NCBI GenBank assembly: GCA_900465675.1
Contig: UBJR01000005.1
Span: forward strand, 310,001-374,000
Direction of reading: 5' to 3'
Source: Hyphomicrobiales bacterium
Lineage (GTDB): Bacteria > Pseudomonadota > Alphaproteobacteria > Rhizobiales > Rhizobiaceae
Length of the DNA: 64,000 nucleotides
This document shows, one piece after another, positions 43,187 through 51,300 of this stretch. The number at the start of each line of letters is the position of its first letter. Positions within the stretch are counted from its first letter, which is position 1. The position numbers and the translations under genes were made by a program. The notes under the pieces were generated by a model. That model saw only the letters and a program-made list of their open reading frames with translations. It ran no database searches and was not told where the DNA came from.

Positions 43187-43936
43187 ATGTCCAGACTTGC
43201 AAACAAGACCGCTCTCATCACCGGCGGCACCAGCGGCATCGGCCTGGAGACGGCCCGCCAGTTCATCGCCGAGGGCGCGCGCGTTGCCGTGACCGGCAGC
43301 AGCGCGGCCGGCGTCGAAAATGCCCGCAAGGAACTGGGCGACAAGGCGCTCGTGATCCAGTCCGACGCCGGAGACGTCGAGGGCCAGAAAAAGGTCGTGC
43401 AGCAGATCGAGGAAACATTCGGCCATCTCGACATTCTCTTCGTCAATGCCGGCGTTGCCCAGTTCGGTCCTATCGAAGGCTGGTCGGAAGCCGCCTTCGA
43501 CAAGTCGATCGCGACGAATGTCAAAGGCCCCTACTTCCTGATACAGGCGCTGCTGCCGATCTTCGCCAAGGGCGCAGCCATTGTTTTGAACACCTCGATC
43601 AACGCCCATATCGGCATGCCGAACTCGAGCGTCTACTCGCTGACCAAGGGCGCGCTTCTGACGCTTGCCAAGACCATATCGGGCGAGCTTGTCGGCCGCG
43701 GCATCCGCGTCAACGCCGTCAGCCCCGGCCCCATCGCCACGCCGCTCTACGGCAAGCTCGGCATGTCGGAAGCGGACTCGAAGGCGATGGCGTCGCAGGT
43801 TCAGAGCCAGATCCCGGTCGGCCGCTTCGGCGACGCCAGCGAAGTTGCCAAGACCGTCATTTTCCTCGCTTCCGACGAAGCGTCCTATATCGTCGGCAGC
43901 GAGCTGATCATCGACGGCGGCATGAGCAATCTCTGA
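43187..43936 (+). CDS. short-chain dehydrogenase/reductase (SDR)
   Basis: 249-residue classical SDR. NAD(P) motif TGGTSGIG at about 12-19, NAG in the fourth strand (VNAGVAQFG), the catalytic Ser in LNTSINAH and YxxxK in YSLTKG, then the SDR signature PGPIATPLYG. A cofactor preference is not clear. The ATG at 43187 has AAAGGA about 8 nt upstream; earlier ATGs do not. Substrate unknown. It is a single-gene unit bounded by a terminator on each side. Confidence 0.9.
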   Translation: MSRLANKTALITGGTSGIGLETARQFIAEGARVAVTGSSAAGVENARKELGDKALVIQSDAGDVEGQKKVVQQIEETFGHLDILFVNAGVAQFGPIEGWSEAAFDKSIATNVKGPYFLIQALLPIFAKGAAIVLNTSINAHIGMPNSSVYSLTKGALLTLAKTISGELVGRGIRVNAVSPGPIATPLYGKLGMSEADSKAMASQVQSQIPVGRFGDASEVAKTVIFLASDEASYIVGSELIIDGGMSNL

Positions 43937-43952
43937 AGACCGAACTCGTTCG

Positions 43953-43982
43953 AAGCGCCCGCGGTGAATGAAGCGGGCGCTT
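43953..43982 (+). terminator. terminator after the short-chain dehydrogenase
   Basis: Perfect 10-bp stem AAGCGCCCGC/GCGGGCGCTT with a 10-nt loop, followed by TT. It separates the dehydrogenase from the RiPP-like operon. Confidence 0.65.
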
Positions 43983-44048
43983 TCGAGTAGCGCGGCGGCA
44001 ATGATCACGCTTCGGTTGCGGTTATTCTATGCAAGGCAGGAAACAATC

Positions 44049-44089
44049 AGCGATTAGCCGGGAATGCCGCGCTTTATATTAGCGATTAG
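44049..44089 (+). promoter_or_regulatory. 9-bp direct repeats around a -10-like box at the head of the YcaO/TfuA operon
   Basis: AGCGATTAG occurs at 44049-44057 and 44081-44089. TATATT at 44075-44080 lies between, only 12 nt before the first ATG (44092). If TATATT is a true -10 box, the mRNA would be nearly leaderless, or translation may begin at the in-frame ATG at 44161. Confidence 0.4.
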
Positions 44090-44091
44090 GC

Positions 44092-47000
44092 ATGAAATGC
44101 TTGCATCACGGCCGTAAATCGGTTGTCCTTGGCGATGCCGTGAATGTGGGCAAGCTCGCCATGAAGAAGATTCAAGCGCGATTTCGATTTGCGGGCGAGC
44201 GCCGTCAGGTGACGGCACTTTTCTACGATATTGTCGGCTCTACCGAGCTGTTGCTGCGAACCGAGCCCGAACAGTTCTTCCGCTCCGTTTCAGCACTCCA
44301 CCAAAGCGCGGATGCGATCATCGCCAAGCATGGCGGCTTCGTTCATCAGCGGCTTGGTGATGGCGGCTGTTGCTATTTCGGCTTTCCCAATCAATCCGAA
44401 GACGCCGCCGAAAGCGCGGTTCGGGCATCACTGGAACTGGTCGGATCCCTGACCAAGCCGAAGGGCCGGACAGGGCGGCCGCTGAAACTCAGAATCGGGA
44501 TCGCCACCAGTTTCGTCGTCTTCTCCGCGGAGGGCGACGAAATCGTTGGCGCTGCGCCGATACTGGCGGCCCGCCTCCAGGGCGAGGCAGACCCGAATTC
44601 GGTGCTTGTGGCCGACTCGACTGTCCGCTTGACGCAAGGGGCTTTCGACTATTCCTTCATCCGGGAGGCCAATCTCAAGGGTTTCGACGAACCGGTCGCG
44701 CTCTGGCGTCCCAAGGACCGGCATCCGGCGGCGGCCAACGAACAGTCCATCGCAAGCGAGCGGCCGCCGCTCCGCGGCAGGACCAGCGAGCTTGCCATTC
44801 TTTCCGATGCGTGGCGTTCGGCCCTTGATGGGAGGGGCAGCTCGATCGCGCTGACCGGTGAGGCCGGCATCGGCAAATCACGCGTCGTCGATGAGTTCAT
44901 CAGCAGGACAAAGACACGGCCGCAGGACCTTGCCATCCTGCAATGCGGCCGCCGTCTGGAGGGGCAGCCGCTCTTTCCATTCACGGCCTTCATCGACCGG
45001 CTTGGCGCTTCGCCCGCTCTCAGGGATGGCGGGATAGCGGCATTCAACGACGCCCTGGTTCTGTCGGGGCGGCCTGTCGATAGGAAGCTGATCGAGCCGC
45101 TCGCCAATTTCACGGCCAGCGCGACGACCGCGATGTCTGGCAGTCTCCGCACATCCGATCTATCCGGGCGCGCGTTCAGGCAGTCCGTCATCGAAGCCGC
45201 CGCGCATGTTCTCACCTGCAATGCACCGGCCTCTCCGGCGCTGATCGTCTTTGAGGATGTTCATTGGGCCGATGGCATGACGCTGGGGCTTCTGGAGCGT
45301 CTCCGGGCGCTGGCCGCCGAGCAGCCGATCCTCGTGATCCAAACGTCGAGGCTGGCAGGCGCACCGGCGGGCGCCACCGAAATCACCCTGTCCGGTCTGG
45401 CATCCGATGCGGTGCGGGACCTCGTAACCTCGATCTGGGGCAAGCCGGCGCCGCCTGGACTATCGGATTTCATTCTGGATCAGAGCGATGGCATGCCGCT
45501 TTACGGCGAGGAGCTGGCCAGCTTTTTCCGCTCGCGCAATGCGCTGGCCGGATCGCCCGCAGAGTGGAAAAGACAGCTGACGGAAGGCGGTGTGACGTCG
45601 CTCAACGATCTGCTGGCCGCCCGGCTTGCCGGAAGCGGGTCTGCCAGGCTGACAGCCCAGATCGCCAGCGTCATCGGCCGTGAGTTCAGCCTCCCGCTGC
45701 TGATGCATCTTCTCGACAGTATTGCCCGGCAGCCGCCCGACCATCCGGTCGCGCGGCTTATCGCTGAGGGGATTATCGAGCTCGTGCCCGAGGCCCGCGA
45801 CACTTTCCGGTTCCGGCATGTGCTGATGCAGGAGGCCGCTTATGGCAGCCTCCTGAAAACCGACAGGCGCCGCATCCACCGGCTGATCGCAGAACGGTTG
45901 ATCGGCGAGGAGGTGCCAAGCCTGCCTGCCGCAATCGCCGCCTGGCAATGCGCCGAGGCGGGATTGCACGAAGATGCGGCCAGGTTCGCCCTGGAAGCAG
46001 CCGAGGCCAGCGTCTCGCGCTCCGCCATGAATGAAGCTGGCATTTCGATCGCACTCTGCGCAGAGGAGCTCAGGCGCGTGACCGCGGCACGCAACGGCCG
46101 GGCCGACCTGCGGCTCAGACTGCTGGAAGTTCAAGGTGTTGTCGCGACCGCGCTCGAAGGAGAGGGCTCGAAAGCCGCCCAGCGGGTCTATTCGCGCGCC
46201 ATGCAGCTGTTGCGGACGCAGCCGCCGCCGGTCCGCGCGAGGCATTTCCCGGTTTATTGGGGATGGTGGTTCACCGCGCCTACCGTGCTGGAGCAGCAGA
46301 CCCGCGCCCGGATTCTCGTTGCCGACATGCAGAGCGTCGAGGATGACGAGACAAGACTTCAGTCTTTTCACTGCGGGTGGGCGACGAGCTTCCATGCCGG
46401 TGAGCACGAATTCTGTCTCGACTGTGTCTCCAGGGGACTTCATCTCTACGACCCCGAGCGGGCGGTCAGGAATCGTGCCTTCTTCGGCGGACACGATGCG
46501 AAGGTGTGCGGACTGGGCGAGAGCGCGCTTTCCTATCTGCTTCTCGGCCGTCCTGACGATAGCGAGAATGCGATCGCCACCTGCCTCGACTGGGCTGAAG
46601 CAACCAATCATGCCGGCACCATGGTGCACGCGCTCTATTATGCGATCGTCCTCAGGCGATGCCAGGACCGCTTTGACGACGTTCATGCCCTTGGCGAGCA
46701 GATGTATGCGCTGGCCGGCCGACACGGTCTCTCGGCCAGCCAGGCCCGTGCCAACATGTATTGTGGCTGGGCCGAGCTGATGCGCTCTGCAGGGCGCCGC
46801 GGGGCAGACCGCTTCCAAGACGGGCTGACGCTTCAGCAACAGCTGGGCACCGACGACAATCTCTCCATGCATAGCGACATGCATGCGCAGGTGCTGCAAC
46901 TCACCGGCAGACCTGCCGAGGCCATGGAAGCGCTGCAAACTGCAATCGCGGCAGGAAGCGCAAGCGGCCAGCTGTTCTGGCTCGCGGAGCTCTACCGGCG

Positions 47001-47148
47001 GCGCGCCAATCTCAAGCGCCAGCTGCAGCACAAGGCGCCCGAAGTCATCAGGGATTTCGCAAAGGCAGTCCGCATCGCGGAAACGCAAAAAGCTGTCTGG
47101 CTCGCCGGGCGGGCAAAACGCGATCTCGATGAATTGGCAGGGCTTTGA
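44092..47148 (+). CDS. degenerate class III cyclase domain fused to a large AAA ATPase regulator
   Basis: 1018-residue multidomain protein, probably a sensor/regulator. Residues about 35-205 form a class III adenylate/guanylate cyclase fold with the metal Asp in FYDIVGST (D46) and LGDGG (D90), but the conserved GDAVN segment reads GAAPI (Asp to Ala at 154, Asn to Ile at 157), so cyclase activity is doubtful. An AAA_16-type ATPase follows: Walker A GEAGIGKS at 256-263 and VFEDVHWAD. A helical repeat region (about 610-1018) follows, likely TPR-like. It is separated from the YcaO gene by only 3 nt, so they are co-transcribed. The start is uncertain (44092 or 44161). Confidence 0.8.
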   Translation: MKCLHHGRKSVVLGDAVNVGKLAMKKIQARFRFAGERRQVTALFYDIVGSTELLLRTEPEQFFRSVSALHQSADAIIAKHGGFVHQRLGDGGCCYFGFPNQSEDAAESAVRASLELVGSLTKPKGRTGRPLKLRIGIATSFVVFSAEGDEIVGAAPILAARLQGEADPNSVLVADSTVRLTQGAFDYSFIREANLKGFDEPVALWRPKDRHPAAANEQSIASERPPLRGRTSELAILSDAWRSALDGRGSSIALTGEAGIGKSRVVDEFISRTKTRPQDLAILQCGRRLEGQPLFPFTAFIDRLGASPALRDGGIAAFNDALVLSGRPVDRKLIEPLANFTASATTAMSGSLRTSDLSGRAFRQSVIEAAAHVLTCNAPASPALIVFEDVHWADGMTLGLLERLRALAAEQPILVIQTSRLAGAPAGATEITLSGLASDAVRDLVTSIWGKPAPPGLSDFILDQSDGMPLYGEELASFFRSRNALAGSPAEWKRQLTEGGVTSLNDLLAARLAGSGSARLTAQIASVIGREFSLPLLMHLLDSIARQPPDHPVARLIAEGIIELVPEARDTFRFRHVLMQEAAYGSLLKTDRRRIHRLIAERLIGEEVPSLPAAIAAWQCAEAGLHEDAARFALEAAEASVSRSAMNEAGISIALCAEELRRVTAARNGRADLRLRLLEVQGVVATALEGEGSKAAQRVYSRAMQLLRTQPPPVRARHFPVYWGWWFTAPTVLEQQTRARILVADMQSVEDDETRLQSFHCGWATSFHAGEHEFCLDCVSRGLHLYDPERAVRNRAFFGGHDAKVCGLGESALSYLLLGRPDDSENAIATCLDWAEATNHAGTMVHALYYAIVLRRCQDRFDDVHALGEQMYALAGRHGLSASQARANMYCGWAELMRSAGRRGADRFQDGLTLQQQLGTDDNLSMHSDMHAQVLQLTGRPAEAMEALQTAIAAGSASGQLFWLAELYRRRANLKRQLQHKAPEVIRDFAKAVRIAETQKAVWLAGRAKRDLDELAGL

Positions 47149-47151
47149 GCC

Positions 47152-48309
47152 ATGGACGAGATCGCGGGCGAAGCGTTTTCGGCCATGCTTGAGAACGGGC
47201 GGATACCCTCCCCGCCCGATCCTGCCGGGACCGTCCGGCGCATCCTTGAACGAAAACGTGACTACGGGATCACCAGGCTGGGTTCGGTGACCGAACTCGA
47301 CTGGATCGGCATCCCGGTGGTCCAGGTGGTGCGGCCGCGCTCGCTCTCCGTCGCGGTCAGCCAAGGCAAGGGGTTGACCGTTCCACTGGCGGCGATTTCG
47401 GGGCTGATGGAATCTCTCGAAGGCTGGGCGTCGGAAAGGATCGACCCCGCGCGCGTCTTCGAGGGAACGCTTGGAGGGCTGGACCCTCAAGGATTTTGGA
47501 CCCATCTTCAAGGAACAAAGGACACCGCACTATCCTGGATCAATGGCGTCGATCTGTTTTCGGGACAGGCAATGCCGGTTCCGCTTGGCCTCGCCGATTC
47601 CGCCTATACCTTTCCATCGCCGCATCCGGCCTGGATGCCTCGGGACACGACGGGCCTTGCAGCCGGGACAAGCCTCGAAGGTGCCGTTGCGCATGCGTGC
47701 CTCGAATGTCTCGAGCGTCACGCGCGATGCGAGGCGATGGCCACGCCGCATTTCTTCGATCGCTATCAGGTCGACGCGCGCTCCGTTCAAGCCGGCAAGG
47801 CTTCGGAAGTTCTGCGCCGCCTGTCCGGGACCGGCTTCATCATCGGCATCTGGAAAATTCCGGCGCCGCACGATCTGCCTGTCTATTGGTGTCATGTGAT
47901 GGAGGACGCCGGTAGAGCTCCATTCGCGCCGTTACCCGCAGAGGGCTTCGGATGCGCGCTTACCGACGACGCGGCCCTGACATCCGCCCTGCTCGAGGCC
48001 TGCCAGTCGCGGCTTGGCGTCATCTCCGCCGCACGGGACGATATCAGCGCTGAACTCTACCGCTATCCTGATGAATCAGAGCTCTGGGAGTGGCGCGCGC
48101 AGCTTTCCCGTGGCGGGAGCGCTTTTGCCGAAACCGGCAGGCCTGAACAAGATCGCCCGCTCCGGCGGATCGGGCGCGCCCTTCGGCACGCCGGTGCAAG
48201 AGCAGCCATCCTGGTCAGCCTTCATGTGGATGAGACGATCCCTCTTCATGTGGTCCGGGTCATCACGCCACCGCTACAGACGAACCCGGAGGCCGATGTT
48301 GGGCGCTGA
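47152..48309 (+). CDS. YcaO-domain protein, ATP-dependent peptide-backbone modifying enzyme
   Basis: 385-residue YcaO protein. YcaO enzymes activate backbone amides with ATP to make azolines, amidines or, with TfuA, thioamides. ATP-site motifs are visible: S83xxxE87xxE90 (SGLMESLE), the second Glu/Arg set E185CLE188R189 and the Gln/Arg set E282ACQ285SR287. No leader-binding or cyclodehydratase partner (E1-like/ocin-ThiF) domain is attached. The C-terminus overlaps the TfuA gene by 14 nt. The YcaO-TfuA pair is the known thioamidation arrangement. It starts 3 nt after the regulator stop. Confidence 0.9.
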   Translation: MDEIAGEAFSAMLENGRIPSPPDPAGTVRRILERKRDYGITRLGSVTELDWIGIPVVQVVRPRSLSVAVSQGKGLTVPLAAISGLMESLEGWASERIDPARVFEGTLGGLDPQGFWTHLQGTKDTALSWINGVDLFSGQAMPVPLGLADSAYTFPSPHPAWMPRDTTGLAAGTSLEGAVAHACLECLERHARCEAMATPHFFDRYQVDARSVQAGKASEVLRRLSGTGFIIGIWKIPAPHDLPVYWCHVMEDAGRAPFAPLPAEGFGCALTDDAALTSALLEACQSRLGVISAARDDISAELYRYPDESELWEWRAQLSRGGSAFAETGRPEQDRPLRRIGRALRHAGARAAILVSLHVDETIPLHVVRVITPPLQTNPEADVGR

Positions 48310-49069
48310 TATCGTTGTATTCCTCGGCCCATCATTGGATGCGATCGAGGCGCAAACACATCTCGATGCAGTCTACGAACCTCCGGCAGGCGGCGGCGAC
48401 ATCATCAGAGCCGTGATCACGCACGCTCCGGCAACGATCGCGATCATCGACGGCGTCTTTGCGCAGGCGCCCGGCGTACGCCATCAGGAGATCCTGTGGG
48501 CGATGTCGAAAGGCGTGCACGTCTACGGCGCGGCCAGTATTGGCGCGCTGCGCGCGGCCGAACTCGCAGGCGAAGGCATGATCGGGCATGGCATGATCTA
48601 TCGCTGGTACCGGCGGTTTCCGCTTGCCGACGATGCCGATGTCGCCGTGCCGATGGCACCAGTGGAATTTGGATCGCGAAGGCTGGGCGAGGCCATGATC
48701 GATATCAGACTGACGCTGAAGCAGGCGCAACGGGAGGGTGTGATCGGCGCATCCCTCCGGCGCCGGCTTGAAGCGGTCGCGCGCACGCTTCATTTCCGCA
48801 ACCGGTCCTTCTCGAGCTTCATCTCGGCTGCAGAAAGCCATTTGGCGCTGACGAACGAAATAATGTCCTTGAAGAATTGGCTAAAGACTGGAGCGATCAG
48901 CCGGAAGAAAACGGACGCGATCTCTCTCCTGAACTATTTGAAATACCGGAGAAGAATAGGTTTCGAAACACCCATTCATTGCCATTTTGAGCTTACGGAA
49001 GCCTTCGCTTACGATATGGAGTCATGCAACTTACTCGACAATCTCTTGCCGAAAGTACAGTTTCTCTGA
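48296..49069 (+). CDS. TfuA-like protein, YcaO partner
   Basis: 257-residue protein with the TfuA core: VVFLGPSL at the N-terminus, IIDGVFAQAPGVRHQEIL, then G78AASIGALRAAEL90 and GMIGHGMIYRWYR. TfuA partners with YcaO in archaeal McrA thioamidation and in bacterial thioamidated RiPPs, and takes its name from the trifolitoxin locus of Rhizobium. The start at 48296 has GGAGG just upstream and overlaps the YcaO stop by 14 nt. The last 70 codons are A-rich and lower in GC than the rest (27 of 60 bases at 48841-48900), and their sequence is not typical of the family core. Confidence 0.92.
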   Translation: MLGADIVVFLGPSLDAIEAQTHLDAVYEPPAGGGDIIRAVITHAPATIAIIDGVFAQAPGVRHQEILWAMSKGVHVYGAASIGALRAAELAGEGMIGHGMIYRWYRRFPLADDADVAVPMAPVEFGSRRLGEAMIDIRLTLKQAQREGVIGASLRRRLEAVARTLHFRNRSFSSFISAAESHLALTNEIMSLKNWLKTGAISRKKTDAISLLNYLKYRRRIGFETPIHCHFELTEAFAYDMESCNLLDNLLPKVQFL

Positions 49070-49117
49070 TATAAGGCCGCCTGTTGCTTGCTTTGAACAG
49101 AAGCGACGGAGGCAGCC

Positions 49118-50326
49118 TTGGATGCCGTTACTCACCCGAAGAGCGCAGATCATCTGGCAGCTGTAGCGCAGCCATTGGGGACACGCTTCCTCATTTTTCC
49201 GCAGCCTCCCTACATCCTTGGGTATGAGAAGCCCGAAGTCGTGTGGATCGGACCGTCCGCCGGTCCCGTTCTCGCGGGGCCTTCCGACAAGCGCATGTAT
49301 GTAGTCAGCCCGGCCGAGGAGAAGATCCCGTATCTCGCGCCGGATATTCCTCCCTATCCCGGGCTTTTGCTGCCGCCGGTTGAGCCTGGACCCGACGGAC
49401 ATTTTGATCATATCGGTCCGGATTCACCGCAATTCCTCTCGACGCACAGCTATGCCTGTGCCCGCCGCGTTCTCGATATCTGCGAGAGTTATGCCGGGCA
49501 TGCCATCGGCTGGTTCTTCGAGCCGACGCTTGAGCGGCTAGAGATCGTCCCGCGCATCGCCCATTGGGAAAACGCACAATCCGGCTTCGGCTTCCTGGAA
49601 TTGGGAGAAGAACAACCGGAGACCCCGGCATCCTGCTTCGCGCTGAATTTCGACGCCGTTGCCCATGAAATGGGGCATCTCGTGCTGCTCAGTGAACTCG
49701 GCATTCTCCAGAGCGACGGGCGTGGCAGCGATTTCTTCTCCTATCATGAAGCGGTCGCCGACCTGATATCACTGCTCGGCCTGCTGCAATTCGATACGGC
49801 GGTCGATCGCCTGCTGCGCCGGACCGGCGGAAACCTGCTCGTGCACAACGAGCTCGACCGTTTCGCCGAGCTCAGCGCCGAAAAGCAGCTGCGATCCTTC
49901 AACAACGCGCTTCGCCTCAGCGATGTCAGCAGCGAGGTGCACGACAGGTCGAAGCCGTTTGCCGCCGGCATTTTCGACTGTCTGATCGAGGTCTATCAAT
50001 CGCTGCTCTTTGAGCGCGGATTGTCGAAGATCGATCCGCGCCGCTACAGCGACCTTCGCCAGCAGATGGCGCCGGCTCTGATCGAAGAAGCGCTGCGCAA
50101 CTCAAGGCGATCCGCCGATCTGAACCATTTTGCCACCAAAGCCGCCCTGCAGGAGGCTCGCGACATCGTCGGCGAGGCTCTTGTCGGCTCGTGGCACGAT
50201 CTCGAACCCGACAGCGTGACATTCCCAAATGCTGCCGGGGCATTTCTCGAGACCGCATGGCAGGGCCGCGGCTCCGCCTATATCGACCAACTGGAAGATT
50301 GCATGAGGTGGCGTGAAATCCTTTGA
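49118..50326 (+). CDS. predicted gluzincin-type metalloprotease (HExxH), candidate processing protease
   Basis: 402-residue protein that I cannot assign to a named family. It carries a zinc-protease motif H183EMGH187 followed 24 residues later by Glu211 in HEAVADLISLLG, the pattern of thermolysin-like gluzincins (HExxH, then ExxxD). No signal peptide or membrane segment, so cytoplasmic. The start is TTG at 49118 with GGAGG about 6 nt upstream; no nearby in-frame ATG exists. It lies 48 nt after TfuA in the same operon, so a role in leader removal or maturation is plausible. Alternatively an inactive immunity or structural protein. Confidence 0.72.
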   Translation: MDAVTHPKSADHLAAVAQPLGTRFLIFPQPPYILGYEKPEVVWIGPSAGPVLAGPSDKRMYVVSPAEEKIPYLAPDIPPYPGLLLPPVEPGPDGHFDHIGPDSPQFLSTHSYACARRVLDICESYAGHAIGWFFEPTLERLEIVPRIAHWENAQSGFGFLELGEEQPETPASCFALNFDAVAHEMGHLVLLSELGILQSDGRGSDFFSYHEAVADLISLLGLLQFDTAVDRLLRRTGGNLLVHNELDRFAELSAEKQLRSFNNALRLSDVSSEVHDRSKPFAAGIFDCLIEVYQSLLFERGLSKIDPRRYSDLRQQMAPALIEEALRNSRRSADLNHFATKAALQEARDIVGEALVGSWHDLEPDSVTFPNAAGAFLETAWQGRGSAYIDQLEDCMRWREIL

Positions 50327-50347
50327 CAACCTGAGGGGGACGCATCG

Positions 50348-50818
50348 ATGACATATGAGAGCATTCCAGCACCTTCTGGACCCCGCTACGTGGCGGATGA
50401 GATCATCCTCTACGGGATCGATCTGAATGACACGAATGATACAGCCCATATTGACGTTGGATTTGCGAAAGGCACGGATCTTCAGCTTAAGCTCGCCAGC
50501 AATGTCGGCATCACAGCTTACACAGTGCTTGCTTATGGATACGCCTTCGAAGGGCACTGCTACAGGCTTGATACCACTCGCATCTTCATAATCACTGGGC
50601 CGATAGCACGACCTGCTGTCGGTTGCGGCTTTGATAAGCAAGAGAAATACCAGATGTGGCGGATCACGGCGTCCACGCAAATCCTGGAAATCTCGACGGC
50701 CTTTGCCGACGCGCGGGCGCTCATTCTGGAGGCCCAGTTGCCCGGCAAGAGATCACCGAGCTCATACGCGATAACGCTCAGAATGGCGCATCGCGGCGGC
50801 CGTTTGAGCAACGACTAA
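50348..50818 (+). CDS. orphan protein of the YcaO/TfuA operon, 156 aa
   Basis: I do not recognise it. 156 residues, soluble, beta-rich in look (DEIILYGIDLNDTNDTAHIDVG; ITAYTVLAYGYAFEG), with two cysteines (about 71 and 92) and a basic C-terminal tail (LRMAHRGGRLSND). The ATG has GAGGGGGA about 8 nt upstream. Base composition is lower in GC than the flanks (28 of 60 in 50401-50460). It sits 21 nt after the protease gene. Too long for a typical RiPP precursor, but it may be the protein substrate or a binding partner of YcaO/TfuA. Confidence 0.6.
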   Translation: MTYESIPAPSGPRYVADEIILYGIDLNDTNDTAHIDVGFAKGTDLQLKLASNVGITAYTVLAYGYAFEGHCYRLDTTRIFIITGPIARPAVGCGFDKQEKYQMWRITASTQILEISTAFADARALILEAQLPGKRSPSSYAITLRMAHRGGRLSND

Positions 50819-50846
50819 TTCACCTTGCGAGAATAGGAGTTCGGTT

Positions 50847-51221
50847 ATGCCGTGCAAAGTAATCGTCAGGTTTACAGAAGATCTCAGAGCAATCACAGTT
50901 TGGGACGGTTCCGTGCCCTACAAAGGTGTGAAAGTGGATGAGTGCGGTAAGCCAATTGATTCTGAGGTCACGCTTCAGAATCTCAATCCGGACGCGGGTG
51001 ATGGCTATCAGATCGTTGTGGAGCTCAGCGGCACCTCCGGTGTGGTTGTGATCTGTGAAGAAAATACCCCTAGTAGCTATAATGTGCCTGCCGAAAGTGG
51101 TGCGGCGGGTGTTCTTTACTATCCGAAGAACGGCGCGGCCCTTGGAGACAAGCTTAGCCAACTTGAGAAGGACGTTGGCCAGTTGAAACTGACGATCAAG
51201 GCGGACGGCGCTCCACGTTAG
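50847..51221 (+). CDS. orphan protein of the YcaO/TfuA operon, 124 aa
   Basis: Unrecognised 124-residue protein, last gene of the operon. The N-terminal two thirds are beta-rich with three Cys (about 3, 33 and 70). After a linker (about 75-95), a short coiled-coil-like helix (GDKLSQLEKDVGQLKLTIKAD) ends it. AGGAG lies about 8 nt before the ATG. About half GC in the 60 bases I counted (30 of 60 at 50881-50940). Substrate, immunity or binding role cannot be decided from sequence. Confidence 0.6.
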   Translation: MPCKVIVRFTEDLRAITVWDGSVPYKGVKVDECGKPIDSEVTLQNLNPDAGDGYQIVVELSGTSGVVVICEENTPSSYNVPAESGAAGVLYYPKNGAALGDKLSQLEKDVGQLKLTIKADGAPR

Positions 51222-51300
51222 CGGCAAAAGGCGACCGCCATCCGATGACGCTGCTGCAGCTAGTGAGGCACATGAACTTATACAATGCCTGACCCCAAGT

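Noticed and set aside
43999..44057. 18-codon ORF upstream of the operon as a leader or precursor peptide
   Set aside because: No RBS, Arg-rich content without core-like residues, and it lies upstream of the likely promoter box.
45460..47511. 683-aa minus-strand open frame inside the cyclase-AAA gene
   Set aside because: Shadow; the plus frame has Walker motifs and couples to YcaO.
51245..51292. 15-codon ORF after the YcaO operon as a RiPP precursor
   Set aside because: Weak RBS, no leader, runs into the convergent kinase region; too short and unsupported.
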